NCBI GenBank assembly: GCA_034408895.1
Contig: JAWXCI010000073.1
Location: forward strand, 1 to 64,000
Length of the DNA: 64,000 nucleotides
Origin: UBA4660 sp034408895
GTDB taxonomy: Bacteria; Bacteroidota; Bacteroidia; Flavobacteriales_D; Sanyastnellaceae
Direction of reading: 5' to 3'
Shown: piece by piece, positions 16,042-24,147 of the stretch
Layout: every line of letters begins with the position of its first letter
Position numbering within the stretch: the stretch's first letter is position 1
Notes under the pieces: generated by a model
Told to the model about the DNA's origin: nothing
Databases searched by the model: none
What the model saw: only the letters and a program-made list of their open reading frames with translations
Program-made: the position numbers and the translations under genes

Positions 16042-17850
16042 TCAATTTTTCCTCACCCTTTTTAAATCCAGCATATTCACCCCATTGGTTTCAAAACTGC
16101 TTATCTCCTTTCGAATAAAGTGCGACACCTGGTCGTAATAAAGCGGTATCACAGGACACTCAGCAGAAATTATGCTGTCCATCTTAAAGACCGATGAATG
16201 AAGGCCGTTGACAGAGGTCGGAGTACCAGATGTTCCAGCCCTCATAAACGCTGCATCATACAATGAATCAAATTCTCTATTGGAAAAATGGGTGTAATTC
16301 TTTCCACCTGGGCTAAAATTTTTAGAGTGAAATAGTGCAAGAAAATTTTCAGCATCGGCATAGTCTGCCAACCATGATTTACGGAACAATGCAATTTGCG
16401 CATTGGATGTTTGTTCTGTAAACGCTGCTCCCTGTATCACTTTCACTTTTGTTCTGATGCCTACCTTTTGCAATTCGTGCTGTATGTATTCGAGCAAATC
16501 TGCATAGTCAGGGGTAGATGCCATTTCAATTTCCGGCAAACCTTTTCCGTTCACATAACCCGCCTCTGCCAGCAGTTTACGCGAGAGCTCCGGGTTGTAA
16601 ACAGTGAGCAACATGCGGTCGGCAGGCTTTTGTGTAGGCAGTGTGCTCCCAATAACTATCGGTTCGGCAGTCTTCAGTCTGTATTCATCAATCAATACAC
16701 GCGAACTTTCCACGCCATCTTGCCCACTACCTACTGCCGTCTGCTCACTGCCTACTGCCTCCTGCCTGCTGCCCAATAAAACAGGTGGAACAAACCCTTC
16801 GTTGGCTGCAAACACTGAATTATTCCGCAAGTGCTTCACCATCTCCTCAAGATTTATTGCATGTCGGATGGCTTTGCGAATACGCACATCCAGTAATGGA
16901 GAGTTCTTCGTTACTTCCGCCAGAGGGTCCACCACTATGCCGAGGTAATCGGTTTTGATAAATGGAGTCTTCTGGAAATAAATAGCATCGAAGTCCGGAG
17001 CAAGATTCCCCTCTGGGTCCAGCAGCTCATCTTTAAAAGCAGAATGGATTCCGCTCATAAAATCATATCGGCCCAAGAGCAATCCCTGGTATTCCACCGT
17101 CATGTCTTTGGCGAAATCAATTTTTACTGCATCGAGGTATGGCAGACGATTGCCTTCTTCATCGTTTTGCCAGAAATGCTCGTGGCGATGAAAAACAAGT
17201 GCAATGTTTTCATACCAGAAAGCAAAACGAAAGGGCCCTGTGCCGATGGGATGCGACCGGAAATCGGAACCGAAATGCTGCACCACTTCGTGCGGAACTA
17301 CGTTGGCATGTTGTGTAGTAAGAATTCCGAGGAAGACCGGAAAAGGTTTTGAGAGATGAATCTTCAGGGTACTGTCATCCACCGCATAGAAGCCTCCATG
17401 TTTAGTTGTGTCAACTGATGAAAAAATCCATGAACCTGGCGATGCCAATCCCGGATTGATGATGCGCGAAAAGCTGTACACAAAATCTGCGGCTATCACT
17501 TTCCTGTGAATCGAATCAGCAAAGAGTGGGGAGGTGTGAAAGAACACCGAATCGCGAAGGTGAAAAGTGTAAGTGAGACCATCCTCAGAAATTTCCCAAC
17601 GGGTGGCAAGAGATGGAATGATACGGAGTGATGAGTCGAGTTCCACCAGTCCGTCAAAAAGTTGATTAGTGGCCCACATGTTTTCCAGGTTGTGGGCAAA
17701 TGCCGGGTCAAGCGATGTAATACCATTGGATTCGTTGTACCGGAAAACGTTGGATTCATCAGAGCGCTGGCTCTGGCATCCGTACAAAAAAATAACAGCG
17801 AGCAATGCCCCCGCTGTTATCATACTCCACTTATGATGGTAGACCTGCAC
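16042..17850 (-). CDS. ABC transporter substrate-binding lipoprotein, oligopeptide (SBP family 5) type
   Basis: A 602-residue lipoprotein (lipobox LYGC, near residue 25) of solute-binding family 5, which presents oligopeptides or similar ligands to an ABC importer. Family features are FRYNESNGITSLDPAFA, ATRWEISEDGLTYTFHLRDSVFFH, IGTGPFRFAFW and NPELSRKLLAEAGY. Residues 359-377 (GSRQEAVGSEQTAVGSGQD) are encoded by a CTGCC-type simple repeat inserted in frame in a loop between VPPVL and the NPELSRKLLAEAGY helix. No permease or ATPase genes adjoin. A MORN-repeat gene lies 27 bases upstream in the same direction. Confidence 0.88.
   Translation of the reverse strand: MQVYHHKWSMITAGALLAVIFLYGCQSQRSDESNVFRYNESNGITSLDPAFAHNLENMWATNQLFDGLVELDSSLRIIPSLATRWEISEDGLTYTFHLRDSVFFHTSPLFADSIHRKVIAADFVYSFSRIINPGLASPGSWIFSSVDTTKHGGFYAVDDSTLKIHLSKPFPVFLGILTTQHANVVPHEVVQHFGSDFRSHPIGTGPFRFAFWYENIALVFHRHEHFWQNDEEGNRLPYLDAVKIDFAKDMTVEYQGLLLGRYDFMSGIHSAFKDELLDPEGNLAPDFDAIYFQKTPFIKTDYLGIVVDPLAEVTKNSPLLDVRIRKAIRHAINLEEMVKHLRNNSVFAANEGFVPPVLLGSRQEAVGSEQTAVGSGQDGVESSRVLIDEYRLKTAEPIVIGSTLPTQKPADRMLLTVYNPELSRKLLAEAGYVNGKGLPEIEMASTPDYADLLEYIQHELQKVGIRTKVKVIQGAAFTEQTSNAQIALFRKSWLADYADAENFLALFHSKNFSPGGKNYTHFSNREFDSLYDAAFMRAGTSGTPTSVNGLHSSVFKMDSIISAECPVIPLYYDQVSHFIRKEISSFETNGVNMLDLKRVRKN
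16721..16774. repeat. In-frame CTGCC/CTACTGCC repeat inside the oligopeptide-binding gene
   Basis: A 54-base tract made of units such as CTACTGCC, CTCACTGCC and CCTGCCTGC. It has a multiple of three bases and reads through as a Gly/Ser/Gln/Ala-rich loop. The same vocabulary appears at 438-485. Confidence 0.7.
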
Positions 17851-17877
17851 GCTCCAAAATTAGAGCGGGCCACTCTT

Positions 17878-18318
17878 TTACTCCTTCGCTTGCGCTGTTG
17901 CCTGAATCTGCCTTATGCGTTCTGCTGTTTCAGGATTGTAGTACCGAACAGGCTTTTCAACACCACTATCGGCAAAGCGTTTCCATTCGCCCACCTTATA
18001 ACCGCGGTCGTATTGCCCTGATGATTCCACCGTTCCGTTTTCATAGAAAAAAACAAATTGCCCGTCCTCCCTGAACTGTTTGCCATCGTGCAGCCACATA
18101 CCCCGAGCTTTTATCAGGCGGTCGTTGGTGTAGAGCACACCAGTGAAATGAGGAGCTTTAGATTCCGTTAGTTCCAGAGTGTACATCACCACAGAGTCCA
18201 CATTGGTGGGCCGCATTTGTATGTCCATCCTAAGATGCTGATGAAGTGATTGAGCCGATGCGCCAGCAGCCGGTAGCAAAAGAATTACAGAAATAAAAAT
18301 AGTGGGAACAAGCTTCAT
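17878..18318 (-). CDS. Secreted MORN-repeat (YwqK-like) protein
   Basis: A 146-residue protein with a signal peptide (MKLVPTIFISVILLLPAAGASAQ) and MORN_2-type strand repeats: GMWLHDGKQFREDGQFVFFYENGTVESSGQYDRGYKVGEWKRFADSGV. These repeats match the widespread YwqK-like family, sometimes labelled antitoxins by homology, although most Bacteroidota members are exported proteins of unknown role. The signal peptide argues against a cytosolic antitoxin. It precedes the oligopeptide-binding gene by 27 bases on the same strand and may share its transcript. Confidence 0.7.
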   Translation of the reverse strand: MKLVPTIFISVILLLPAAGASAQSLHQHLRMDIQMRPTNVDSVVMYTLELTESKAPHFTGVLYTNDRLIKARGMWLHDGKQFREDGQFVFFYENGTVESSGQYDRGYKVGEWKRFADSGVEKPVRYYNPETAERIRQIQATAQAKE

Positions 18319-18373
18319 AAAGAGGAAGGTGCTAATAGATAAGTGCGTACGGATGTATCACTTCAAATGTTTC

Positions 18374-18452
18374 GTTCAAGTCGTTCAAGTTGTTCAAAGT
18401 TGTTCATTCTCGCTCAACTTGTTTAAGGTTTACCCTGTCGAACAATTTGAAC
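18374..18452. repeat. GTTCAAGTT tandem tract with inverted copy
   Basis: Three to four degenerate copies of GTTCAAGTT run from 18374 to 18405. An inverted relative, GAACAATTTGAAC, follows at 18440-18452. The tract could fold into a long imperfect hairpin. It fills the space between the divergent MORN-repeat and TraB-like genes. Confidence 0.6.
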
Positions 18453-18490
18453 AGGCTTTAACAACATAAAATGCGAAGTTTGCCCACCAA

Positions 18491-19396
18491 ATGAAAATGA
18501 TGCGAAACACTTTATTACTAACTGCGTTTTCACTCTCAACCCTGCTTGCTTTTTCGCAACCGGAGAATTCTTTGCTATGGAAAATCACTCCCAAAAAGGG
18601 GAAACAAGTTTCTTATCTCTTCGGCAGCATGCACACCAACGATTCGCTGTGCAACACCTGGAGTGATGCGTGGTGGCAAGCATTTCACTCGTGCAACATG
18701 GTGCTGGGTGAAACCAACTTTGTATCACCTGACATGAAGGATGCCATGGGCGCACTCATGCTTTCAATGATGAAGGACACCTCGTTGAAAGATTTATTCC
18801 CGCCTACCGATTTTGCTTTTGTGGATTCCATACTAACACAATACCTCCCGCCTGAACTAGCGCCTTTCAGCAACAAAATGAAACCGTTGCTCACCCTCGT
18901 GAGCATGATGGAACAGCCTGTGGAAAGCGGGCCATACTTCGAATTGATGGACGTGCGTATCCAGCGCATGGCGCTGGGAGAAAAGAAAATAGTTTCAGGG
19001 CTTGAGACCGCCACTGAGCAAATTATTTCACTGGATGTTCTGAATCTTAAAGAACAAGCGGAATTGATGCTGACAGTGCTACAGAGTGATGAAGGTCTGG
19101 CCGTGGAGTTGGACGAAATGCAAAGGCTTTATGTACAGCAGGATTTTGCAAAACTGATGGAGCATGAAATGATGGATGAGTATCCGGAAAAACTAATTCA
19201 CGAATTGGTGAATGTGCGCAACCACAGATTTTTCGATCGCCTGCTTCCGCTGTTGAAAAAGAATCGTGTGTTTTGTGTACTGGGTGCCATGCACCTGCCG
19301 GGAGAAACAGGTTTGATTGCTCAACTGCGCAATGCCGGATACAAGGTTGAACCTGTAGATTTTACTTTCACCAAATCAGCATTGGAAAAAAAATGA
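18491..19396 (+). CDS. TraB/GumN family protein
   Basis: A 301-residue exported protein: signal peptide up to about residue 22 (LSTLLAFSQ), then the TraB/PrgY/GumN fold. Two GxxH motifs frame the domain, LFGSMHTND near residue 43 and VLGAMHLPGETG near residue 264, with a conserved LGETNF segment between them. The wider superfamily is related to metalloproteases of the Tiki type, but bacterial GumN-like members have no settled function. A weak -7-like GAAGTTTG lies just upstream. The 156 bases after the stop contain nothing recognisable. Confidence 0.83.
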   Translation: MKMMRNTLLLTAFSLSTLLAFSQPENSLLWKITPKKGKQVSYLFGSMHTNDSLCNTWSDAWWQAFHSCNMVLGETNFVSPDMKDAMGALMLSMMKDTSLKDLFPPTDFAFVDSILTQYLPPELAPFSNKMKPLLTLVSMMEQPVESGPYFELMDVRIQRMALGEKKIVSGLETATEQIISLDVLNLKEQAELMLTVLQSDEGLAVELDEMQRLYVQQDFAKLMEHEMMDEYPEKLIHELVNVRNHRFFDRLLPLLKKNRVFCVLGAMHLPGETGLIAQLRNAGYKVEPVDFTFTKSALEKK

Positions 19397-19552
19397 AGTG
19401 CCAGGCCATATCAACTAAAGCAAATAAATTCAAATTCTACCTTTTCAAAGTTCTCAAGTTCATGGTGTGGTTATCATTCCACGATACTTTGCGAGCAACA
19501 ATCAAACAAATGGAAAAATCAATCAATTAAGCAATTGAGGAATTTCTACTTC

Positions 19553-20527
19553 TCAACCCACAAAGGCCATTCTTTCAAGCACCAGCAGTGCCACTTCGAG
19601 AGCGCGGCTTCCATCCTCTAAAGTTACTTCGGGTTTTGAATTTTGTTCAATTGCTCGTGCAAAGGATTCCAGTTCATCTCTTATGGCGTTGGATTCAACG
19701 ACAGCAGGTTTTTCGAAAATAATTTCTTTCTTTCCCTTGTCTCCCAAATCTATGGTAATGGAAAACGGGTCGGGTTCACCCACTACCGATTTCATCCTCA
19801 CAATTTCACATTCCTTCTTCAGGAAGTCCACGGAGATGTAGGCATCGCGCTGGAAGAAACGCGACTTGCGCATTTTCTTGAGCGAAATTCTTGATGCGGT
19901 GAGGTTGGCCACACAACCGTTGTCCAGTTCGATACGCGCGTTAGCAATGTCGGGAGTATCACTTAGTACAGCAACTCCGCTTGCGCTCACGTTTCTCACA
20001 TTGGCTTTTGTAACGGCAAGCACAATGTCAATGTCGTGAATCATAAGATCGAGCACCACACTTACATCCGTACCACGCGGATTGAATTCAGCGAGGCGAT
20101 GCGTTTCAATGAACTGCGGATTGCTGAAATGCGGCCACGCAGCGCGAAATGCAGGGTTGAATCTTTCTACATGTCCCACTTGCGCTTTCACTCCCGCTTC
20201 CGTGGCAAGCTTTAATAATTGTTTTGCTTCAGCCAGCGTTTCGGTTACAGGTTTTTCAATGAAAACATGGCGGAATTTTTTGATGGCAGACGTTGCACAT
20301 CCGAAATGTTTGATTGTAGGCGTTACAATATCCACTACGTCCACCGACTCAATGAGCGCATCCATGGAATGAAAAGACAGTGTGCTGAACTCAGCAGCCG
20401 CTGCCGCACTTTTTTCGGGATGTGTATCAAAGCATCCCATTAATTCAAACGCATCCGGAAGCTCCCGAATGCACTTTATATGAATGCGGCCCAGATGTCC
20501 GCAACCGAGCACTCCAATTTTCAACAT
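19553..20527 (-). CDS. Gfo/Idh/MocA family oxidoreductase
   Basis: A 324-residue NAD(P)-dependent oxidoreductase, probably acting on a sugar or cyclic polyol. The Rossmann motif GVLGCGHLGRIH opens the protein, VDIVTPTIKHF and HVFIEKPVTET (with the conserved EKP) follow, and the C-terminal domain has GHVERFNPAF and the catalytic-type DLMIHDIDIVL histidine. The start is set at the second of two Met codons three apart (MLKIGVLG). A TAnnTTCG-like element on the minus strand (20551-20558) lies 24 bases upstream. It is divergent from pcm and transcribed alone. The substrate is unknown. Confidence 0.85.
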   Translation of the reverse strand: MLKIGVLGCGHLGRIHIKCIRELPDAFELMGCFDTHPEKSAAAAAEFSTLSFHSMDALIESVDVVDIVTPTIKHFGCATSAIKKFRHVFIEKPVTETLAEAKQLLKLATEAGVKAQVGHVERFNPAFRAAWPHFSNPQFIETHRLAEFNPRGTDVSVVLDLMIHDIDIVLAVTKANVRNVSASGVAVLSDTPDIANARIELDNGCVANLTASRISLKKMRKSRFFQRDAYISVDFLKKECEIVRMKSVVGEPDPFSITIDLGDKGKKEIIFEKPAVVESNAIRDELESFARAIEQNSKPEVTLEDGSRALEVALLVLERMAFVG

Positions 20528-20633
20528 GAGCAATTTTCTTTGATGGGTGCCGAAATTATTTGCATGTTCTTCTTTACATCCGTCCGTTGATTTCTAATTT
20601 TCAACAATGGCCAACGATGCAAATGGCACACGG

Positions 20634-20641
20634 TACTTTTG
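20634..20641 (+). promoter_or_regulatory. Promoter -7 element for pcm
   Basis: TACTTTTG, a full consensus match, nine bases before the ATG at 20651. Confidence 0.6.
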
Positions 20642-20650
20642 AATCCAATT

Positions 20651-21301
20651 ATGACCGATACCTACCGCCACAAAGGATTGCGTAAAAAACTCATGTCTGA
20701 AATTGCCGCAATGGGCATAGCCGACAGGAAAGTGCTCGATGCCATGAACACTGTTCCTCGCCATTTTTTTATGTCCTCAGCCTTTCTTGAATATGCCTAT
20801 GAGAACCGTGCTTTCCAAATTGGCGCTGGTCAAACCATTTCCCAACCCTTCACGGTGGCCAGGCAAAGTGAATTGCTGCTGCTTGAACCGGGCATGAAAG
20901 TGCTGGAGATTGGAACAGGCAGCGGCTACCAGACGGCTGTACTTTGCCAATTGGGTACAAAAGTTTTTTCCATTGAACGCCAAAAACTTCTTCACGACAA
21001 CGCAAAACGAATTTTGCAAAAAATGAATTACAAGGCGCATGTGATTTATGGTGATGGATACAAAGGCCTGCCTTCTTATGGTCCCTTTCACCGCATCATC
21101 ATTACCTGTGCAGTACCAAAAGTTCCCGATCTGTTGATCGACCAACTGGTGGAAGGAGGAAGGCTTGTGATGCCATTTGGCGAAGGTGCCGTGCAGGAAA
21201 TGGTGGTGCTCGTGAAAATGGGGAATGGTGAAATAGAACATGAAAAACACGGAAAATTTTCTTTCGTGCCAATGCTGGAAAAACGGGTGGGAGTTTTATG
21301 A
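20651..21301 (+). CDS. pcm: Protein-L-isoaspartate O-methyltransferase
   Basis: Repairs age-damaged proteins by methylating L-isoaspartyl residues with S-adenosylmethionine. The 216-residue product has the conserved opening VPRHFFMSSAFLEYAYENRAFQIGAGQTISQPFTVA, SAM-binding motif I VLEIGTGSGYQTAVL, and the IYGDGYKGLPSYGPFHRIIITCA and LVEGGRLVMPFG signatures. The length is typical. The ATG at 20651 is taken because it follows a clear promoter; a TTG four codons upstream overlaps that promoter. The NAD(P)HX repair gene follows 61 bases later, making a probable pair of metabolite- and protein-repair genes. Confidence 0.95.
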   Translation: MTDTYRHKGLRKKLMSEIAAMGIADRKVLDAMNTVPRHFFMSSAFLEYAYENRAFQIGAGQTISQPFTVARQSELLLLEPGMKVLEIGTGSGYQTAVLCQLGTKVFSIERQKLLHDNAKRILQKMNYKAHVIYGDGYKGLPSYGPFHRIIITCAVPKVPDLLIDQLVEGGRLVMPFGEGAVQEMVVLVKMGNGEIEHEKHGKFSFVPMLEKRVGVL

Positions 21302-21362
21302 TACACTCTCTCAACAGGAGTTGACCTACCCTCTTAAACTTGCCCGGAATTTATTTACCTCC

Positions 21363-22886
21363 ATGAAAATTTTCAATACAAAACAGATGCGCGCATGGGA
21401 AAAATTTACCATGAACAAAGAACAAATCACATCCATTGATTTGATGGAAAATGCTGCGCGCGAATGTTCTAAATGGCTCGAACGCGAGGGTTTTGTTTTC
21501 CCGCTTTGTGTTTTTGCAGGAACGGGAAACAACGGGGGAGACGGATTGTGCATAGCAAGGCATTACCTGGAAAAAGAAATTCCTGTTCGTGTTTACGTGG
21601 TGGGAAATGCAGAGGAAGGAACACCTGATTTTAAAACCAACCTGGACAGGCTGCTGGAGAACGATGTGGAGGTAAGTTTTCTATCAGAAGAAAATCATGA
21701 AATAAAAGTGCAGCCGGCCGAGGTGCTTATTGATGCCATTTTCGGAACCGGCATATCACGGCCCGCAGATGGATGGCGTGCGAAGTTGATTGATGTACTT
21801 AACCGGTTGCCCAACACCCGGATTGCCATTGATGTGCCTTCCGGTCTGATGCCTGACAACGTGGAACGCCAGCAGGGCGCAATTATTCGTGCGGAACACA
21901 CACTCACATTTGAGGTTCCTAAACCCGCATTTCTTTTTGCAGAGAATCATCTGTTTGTCGGAAAATTCGAACTGCTGCCAATTGGCCTTTCCAATGATTT
22001 TCATACTACAGAAAAAAGCAGCTTTCACTACTATGAAATTTTTGAAGCTGCGGAAGATTTTCGTCCCCGGCAAAAGTTTACTTACAAAAACGAGCGCGGG
22101 CATCTGCAATTATTGGCGGGAAGCAAAGGCAAAATGGGTGCTGCTGTTCTTGCTGCCAATGCTGCACAGCGCGCAGGTTGCGGATTGGTTACCACACACA
22201 TTCCACAATGTGGTTACCACATTATGCAACAATCAGTACCAGAAGCTATGTGCGAGACAGATGACTCGGAAAACATGCTGTCTTCAATAAAAGTGAATAA
22301 TGAAAGGTCGGCATTAGCAATAGGCCCTGGAATTGGGACATCAGAAGCAACGGCTGAAATGCTCAGGGTTATTTTGAAGGAAGTAAAAATTCCGATGGTG
22401 CTCGATGCCGATGCGCTGAACATCATTTCACAGCATCAACTTCTTCCGCTCCTTCCTCAGCACACCATTATAACTCCCCACATCGGTGAATTTGACCGTC
22501 TGTTTGGTAATCATGATAATTCGTTTTCGCGATTTGAAACGTTGAGAACAAAATCGGGTGAACATCAAATTATCATTGTGCTTAAAGGAACCTACACCAC
22601 AATTTCCACGGCAGACCAAAGGGTTTCCTTCAACGCATCGGGAACTGCAAGCCTGGCAACTGCCGGCAGTGGAGACGTACTTACGGGCGTTATCGGTTCG
22701 CTGCTTGCACAAGGCTACACTCCTGAAATTGCTGCACGACTTGGTGTGTTCCTGCATGGTCATGCGGCCAGAATCATCAATACTGAATACGGAATGGAAG
22801 GCATTATAGCCCGCGATATGATTGATTGGCTGCTCGATGCCCTGAATGATGTTGCCGAAGTAAAAAGTTTCAGCGGCCGTGATTGA
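21363..22886 (+). CDS. nnr: Bifunctional NAD(P)H-hydrate epimerase/dehydratase
   Basis: Repairs hydrated NADH and NADPH: the N-terminal YjeF_N domain epimerises R/S-NAD(P)HX and the C-terminal ribokinase-like domain dehydrates it using ADP. The 507-residue protein shows FAGTGNNGGDGLCIARH near residues 48-64 and DAIFGTGISRP in the first domain, and GSKGKMGAAVLAANAAQRAGCG, AIGPGIG, DADALN and SGTASLATAGSGDVLTGVIGSLL in the second. The start MKIFNTKQMRAWEK is typical. Its last 17 bases overlap the convergent yciO-like gene. Confidence 0.95.
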   Translation: MKIFNTKQMRAWEKFTMNKEQITSIDLMENAARECSKWLEREGFVFPLCVFAGTGNNGGDGLCIARHYLEKEIPVRVYVVGNAEEGTPDFKTNLDRLLENDVEVSFLSEENHEIKVQPAEVLIDAIFGTGISRPADGWRAKLIDVLNRLPNTRIAIDVPSGLMPDNVERQQGAIIRAEHTLTFEVPKPAFLFAENHLFVGKFELLPIGLSNDFHTTEKSSFHYYEIFEAAEDFRPRQKFTYKNERGHLQLLAGSKGKMGAAVLAANAAQRAGCGLVTTHIPQCGYHIMQQSVPEAMCETDDSENMLSSIKVNNERSALAIGPGIGTSEATAEMLRVILKEVKIPMVLDADALNIISQHQLLPLLPQHTIITPHIGEFDRLFGNHDNSFSRFETLRTKSGEHQIIIVLKGTYTTISTADQRVSFNASGTASLATAGSGDVLTGVIGSLLAQGYTPEIAARLGVFLHGHAARIINTEYGMEGIIARDMIDWLLDALNDVAEVKSFSGRD

Positions 22887-23499
22887 GCATATCAACGGAG
22901 CCTTTTCCCACGCGCATTACCTCAATTTCATTTCCAATACAACGTAGAATGGTGGAGGGCTCGAGTCCTCCCGGTCCCCCATCAATCACCAGATCCACCA
23001 GTTTTTCAAACTTGTCATGTATGGCTTCGGCATCGGAGGTGTACTCAAGAATTTCATCTTCATCGTGCACGGATGTGGCCATGATGGGTCTTCCCAATTG
23101 TTTTACAATTTCTCTTGCAATAACATTATCGGGAACACGAATACCAATGGTTTTTTTTTTTGCAGAAAAAATCTTGGGAATGTACCGGTTGGCCTCCAGA
23201 ATAAAAGTGTACGGCCCCGGCAGGGTGTGCTTCATGAGTTTGAACACCTGGTTAGAAATAGGCTTGCTGTATTCACTCAAGTGACTAAGGTCGTAGCACA
23301 CCAGTGAAAAATTGGCTTTCTCAACCCGCACATTTTTTAGCCAGGCCACACGCTCTACAGCTTTTGTATTCAGCATATCGCACCCAATGCTGTAAACTGT
23401 ATCGGTAGGATAAATGATGATGCCACCGGATTCCAGGCAATCAACCACTTGTTTAATTTTTCGTGATTCGGGAGTCTTTGGATGGATTTGAATCAGCAT
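22870..23499 (-). CDS. YciO-type Sua5/YrdC family protein (threonylcarbamoyl-AMP synthase-like)
   Basis: A 209-residue YrdC-fold protein. The line IIIYPTDTVYSIGCD is the family's nucleotide-binding start; NFSLVCYDLSHLSEYS, LMKHTLPGPYTFILEA, KTIGIRVPDN and LGRPIMATS follow. The details are closer to E. coli YciO (IHPxxPxxR start, HNFTLMCRDLSELS segment) than to TsaC. TsaC/Sua5 makes threonylcarbamoyl-AMP for the tRNA t6A modification, whereas YciO is a paralogue with weaker activity and an unclear role. It may still be this organism's TsaC. It is last in the leftward transaldolase-mntA-hepT run and overlaps the nnr end by 17 bases. Confidence 0.82.
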   Translation of the reverse strand: MLIQIHPKTPESRKIKQVVDCLESGGIIIYPTDTVYSIGCDMLNTKAVERVAWLKNVRVEKANFSLVCYDLSHLSEYSKPISNQVFKLMKHTLPGPYTFILEANRYIPKIFSAKKKTIGIRVPDNVIAREIVKQLGRPIMATSVHDEDEILEYTSDAEAIHDKFEKLVDLVIDGGPGGLEPSTILRCIGNEIEVMRVGKGSVDMLNHGR

Positions 23500-23526
23500 T
23501 GATCCACGTTGAGGAGTAACTGAATT

Positions 23527-23868
23527 TCAGATTTCAGTTTTGGTAAATGTTTCATAACAATCTCCCCGCAACACAATTTCGTCCACAGCATCATAAGCAT
23601 GCACTACAATGTTCCATGTTGCAATAATTTTTCGGGAAGATGAGATATTGATTTGCGGATCAATCTTGAGAATTTTTGTCACAGCTTCACCAATAATCCC
23701 GATTTCACGTTCTACTGCCCTTCTATTGGTGAGGTTCCTTTCTAATTCAGAAAATCCTCTTCTCCTCTGCAAATGCAAATCAATGTTCTCGATCGCAAGA
23801 AGAAAATCGTTGAGGTATTTTAAAACTTTTTTATCCAAAAATGGGAATGCGGGTTGACTCAATTTCAT
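23527..23868 (-). CDS. hepT: HepT-like protein (type VII TA toxin family) with altered catalytic motif
   Basis: A 113-residue helical protein of the HepT/DUF86 family. HepT toxins are HEPN RNases with an RX4HXY motif; the partner MntA neutralises them by AMPylating the tyrosine. Here the motif reads W85-NIVV-H90-A-Y92: the histidine and tyrosine remain, but the arginine position is tryptophan (codon TGG at 23614-23616, one base from CGG). The toxin may therefore be inactive. The start MKLSQPAF overlaps the upstream mntA 3' end by 38 bases. An earlier in-frame Met would overlap further and has no support. Confidence 0.78.
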   Translation of the reverse strand: MKLSQPAFPFLDKKVLKYLNDFLLAIENIDLHLQRRRGFSELERNLTNRRAVEREIGIIGEAVTKILKIDPQINISSSRKIIATWNIVVHAYDAVDEIVLRGDCYETFTKTEI

Positions 23869-24136
23869 GGATGAAGACAGGGTTGCGCAACGATCTGCCG
23901 TTAAGAAGGTCAACTGAACGATCCAACGAGTCTTCAAGTTGTTCAAGGATCAGGAAATAGGATGATCCATACTCTTCGATAGATAATTCAGGATCGAATT
24001 CAATAAACGAATCCACATCGCTTTTGCCAGGTGCCTGGGCATTTGTCATCGAACCAAAGAGGTATGCCCGCTTCACATGGTTGCCGGCAAGTATTTGTCT
24101 TATCGCACCCATCTTATTTTCAATTGCTGGATTCAC
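23831..24136 (-). CDS. mntA: MntA-like nucleotidyltransferase antitoxin
   Basis: A 101-residue minimal nucleotidyltransferase. The active-site pattern GSX10DXD is intact: Gly28-Ser29, Asp40 and Asp42 in LFGSMTNAQAPGKSDVDSF. In characterised pairs MntA transfers AMP to HepT and silences it. The C-terminus (DLLNGRSLRNPVFIHEIESTRIPIFG) is typical of the family. It overlaps hepT and begins 11 bases after the transaldolase stop, so it may be expressed from the transaldolase promoter. Confidence 0.83.
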   Translation of the reverse strand: MNPAIENKMGAIRQILAGNHVKRAYLFGSMTNAQAPGKSDVDSFIEFDPELSIEEYGSSYFLILEQLEDSLDRSVDLLNGRSLRNPVFIHEIESTRIPIFG

Positions 24137-24147
24137 AATTATTCGTT

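Noticed and set aside
17878..18318. YwqK-like protein as an antitoxin of a TA pair
   Set aside because: It has a signal peptide and no adjacent toxin-like gene; the antitoxin label is a homology carry-over.
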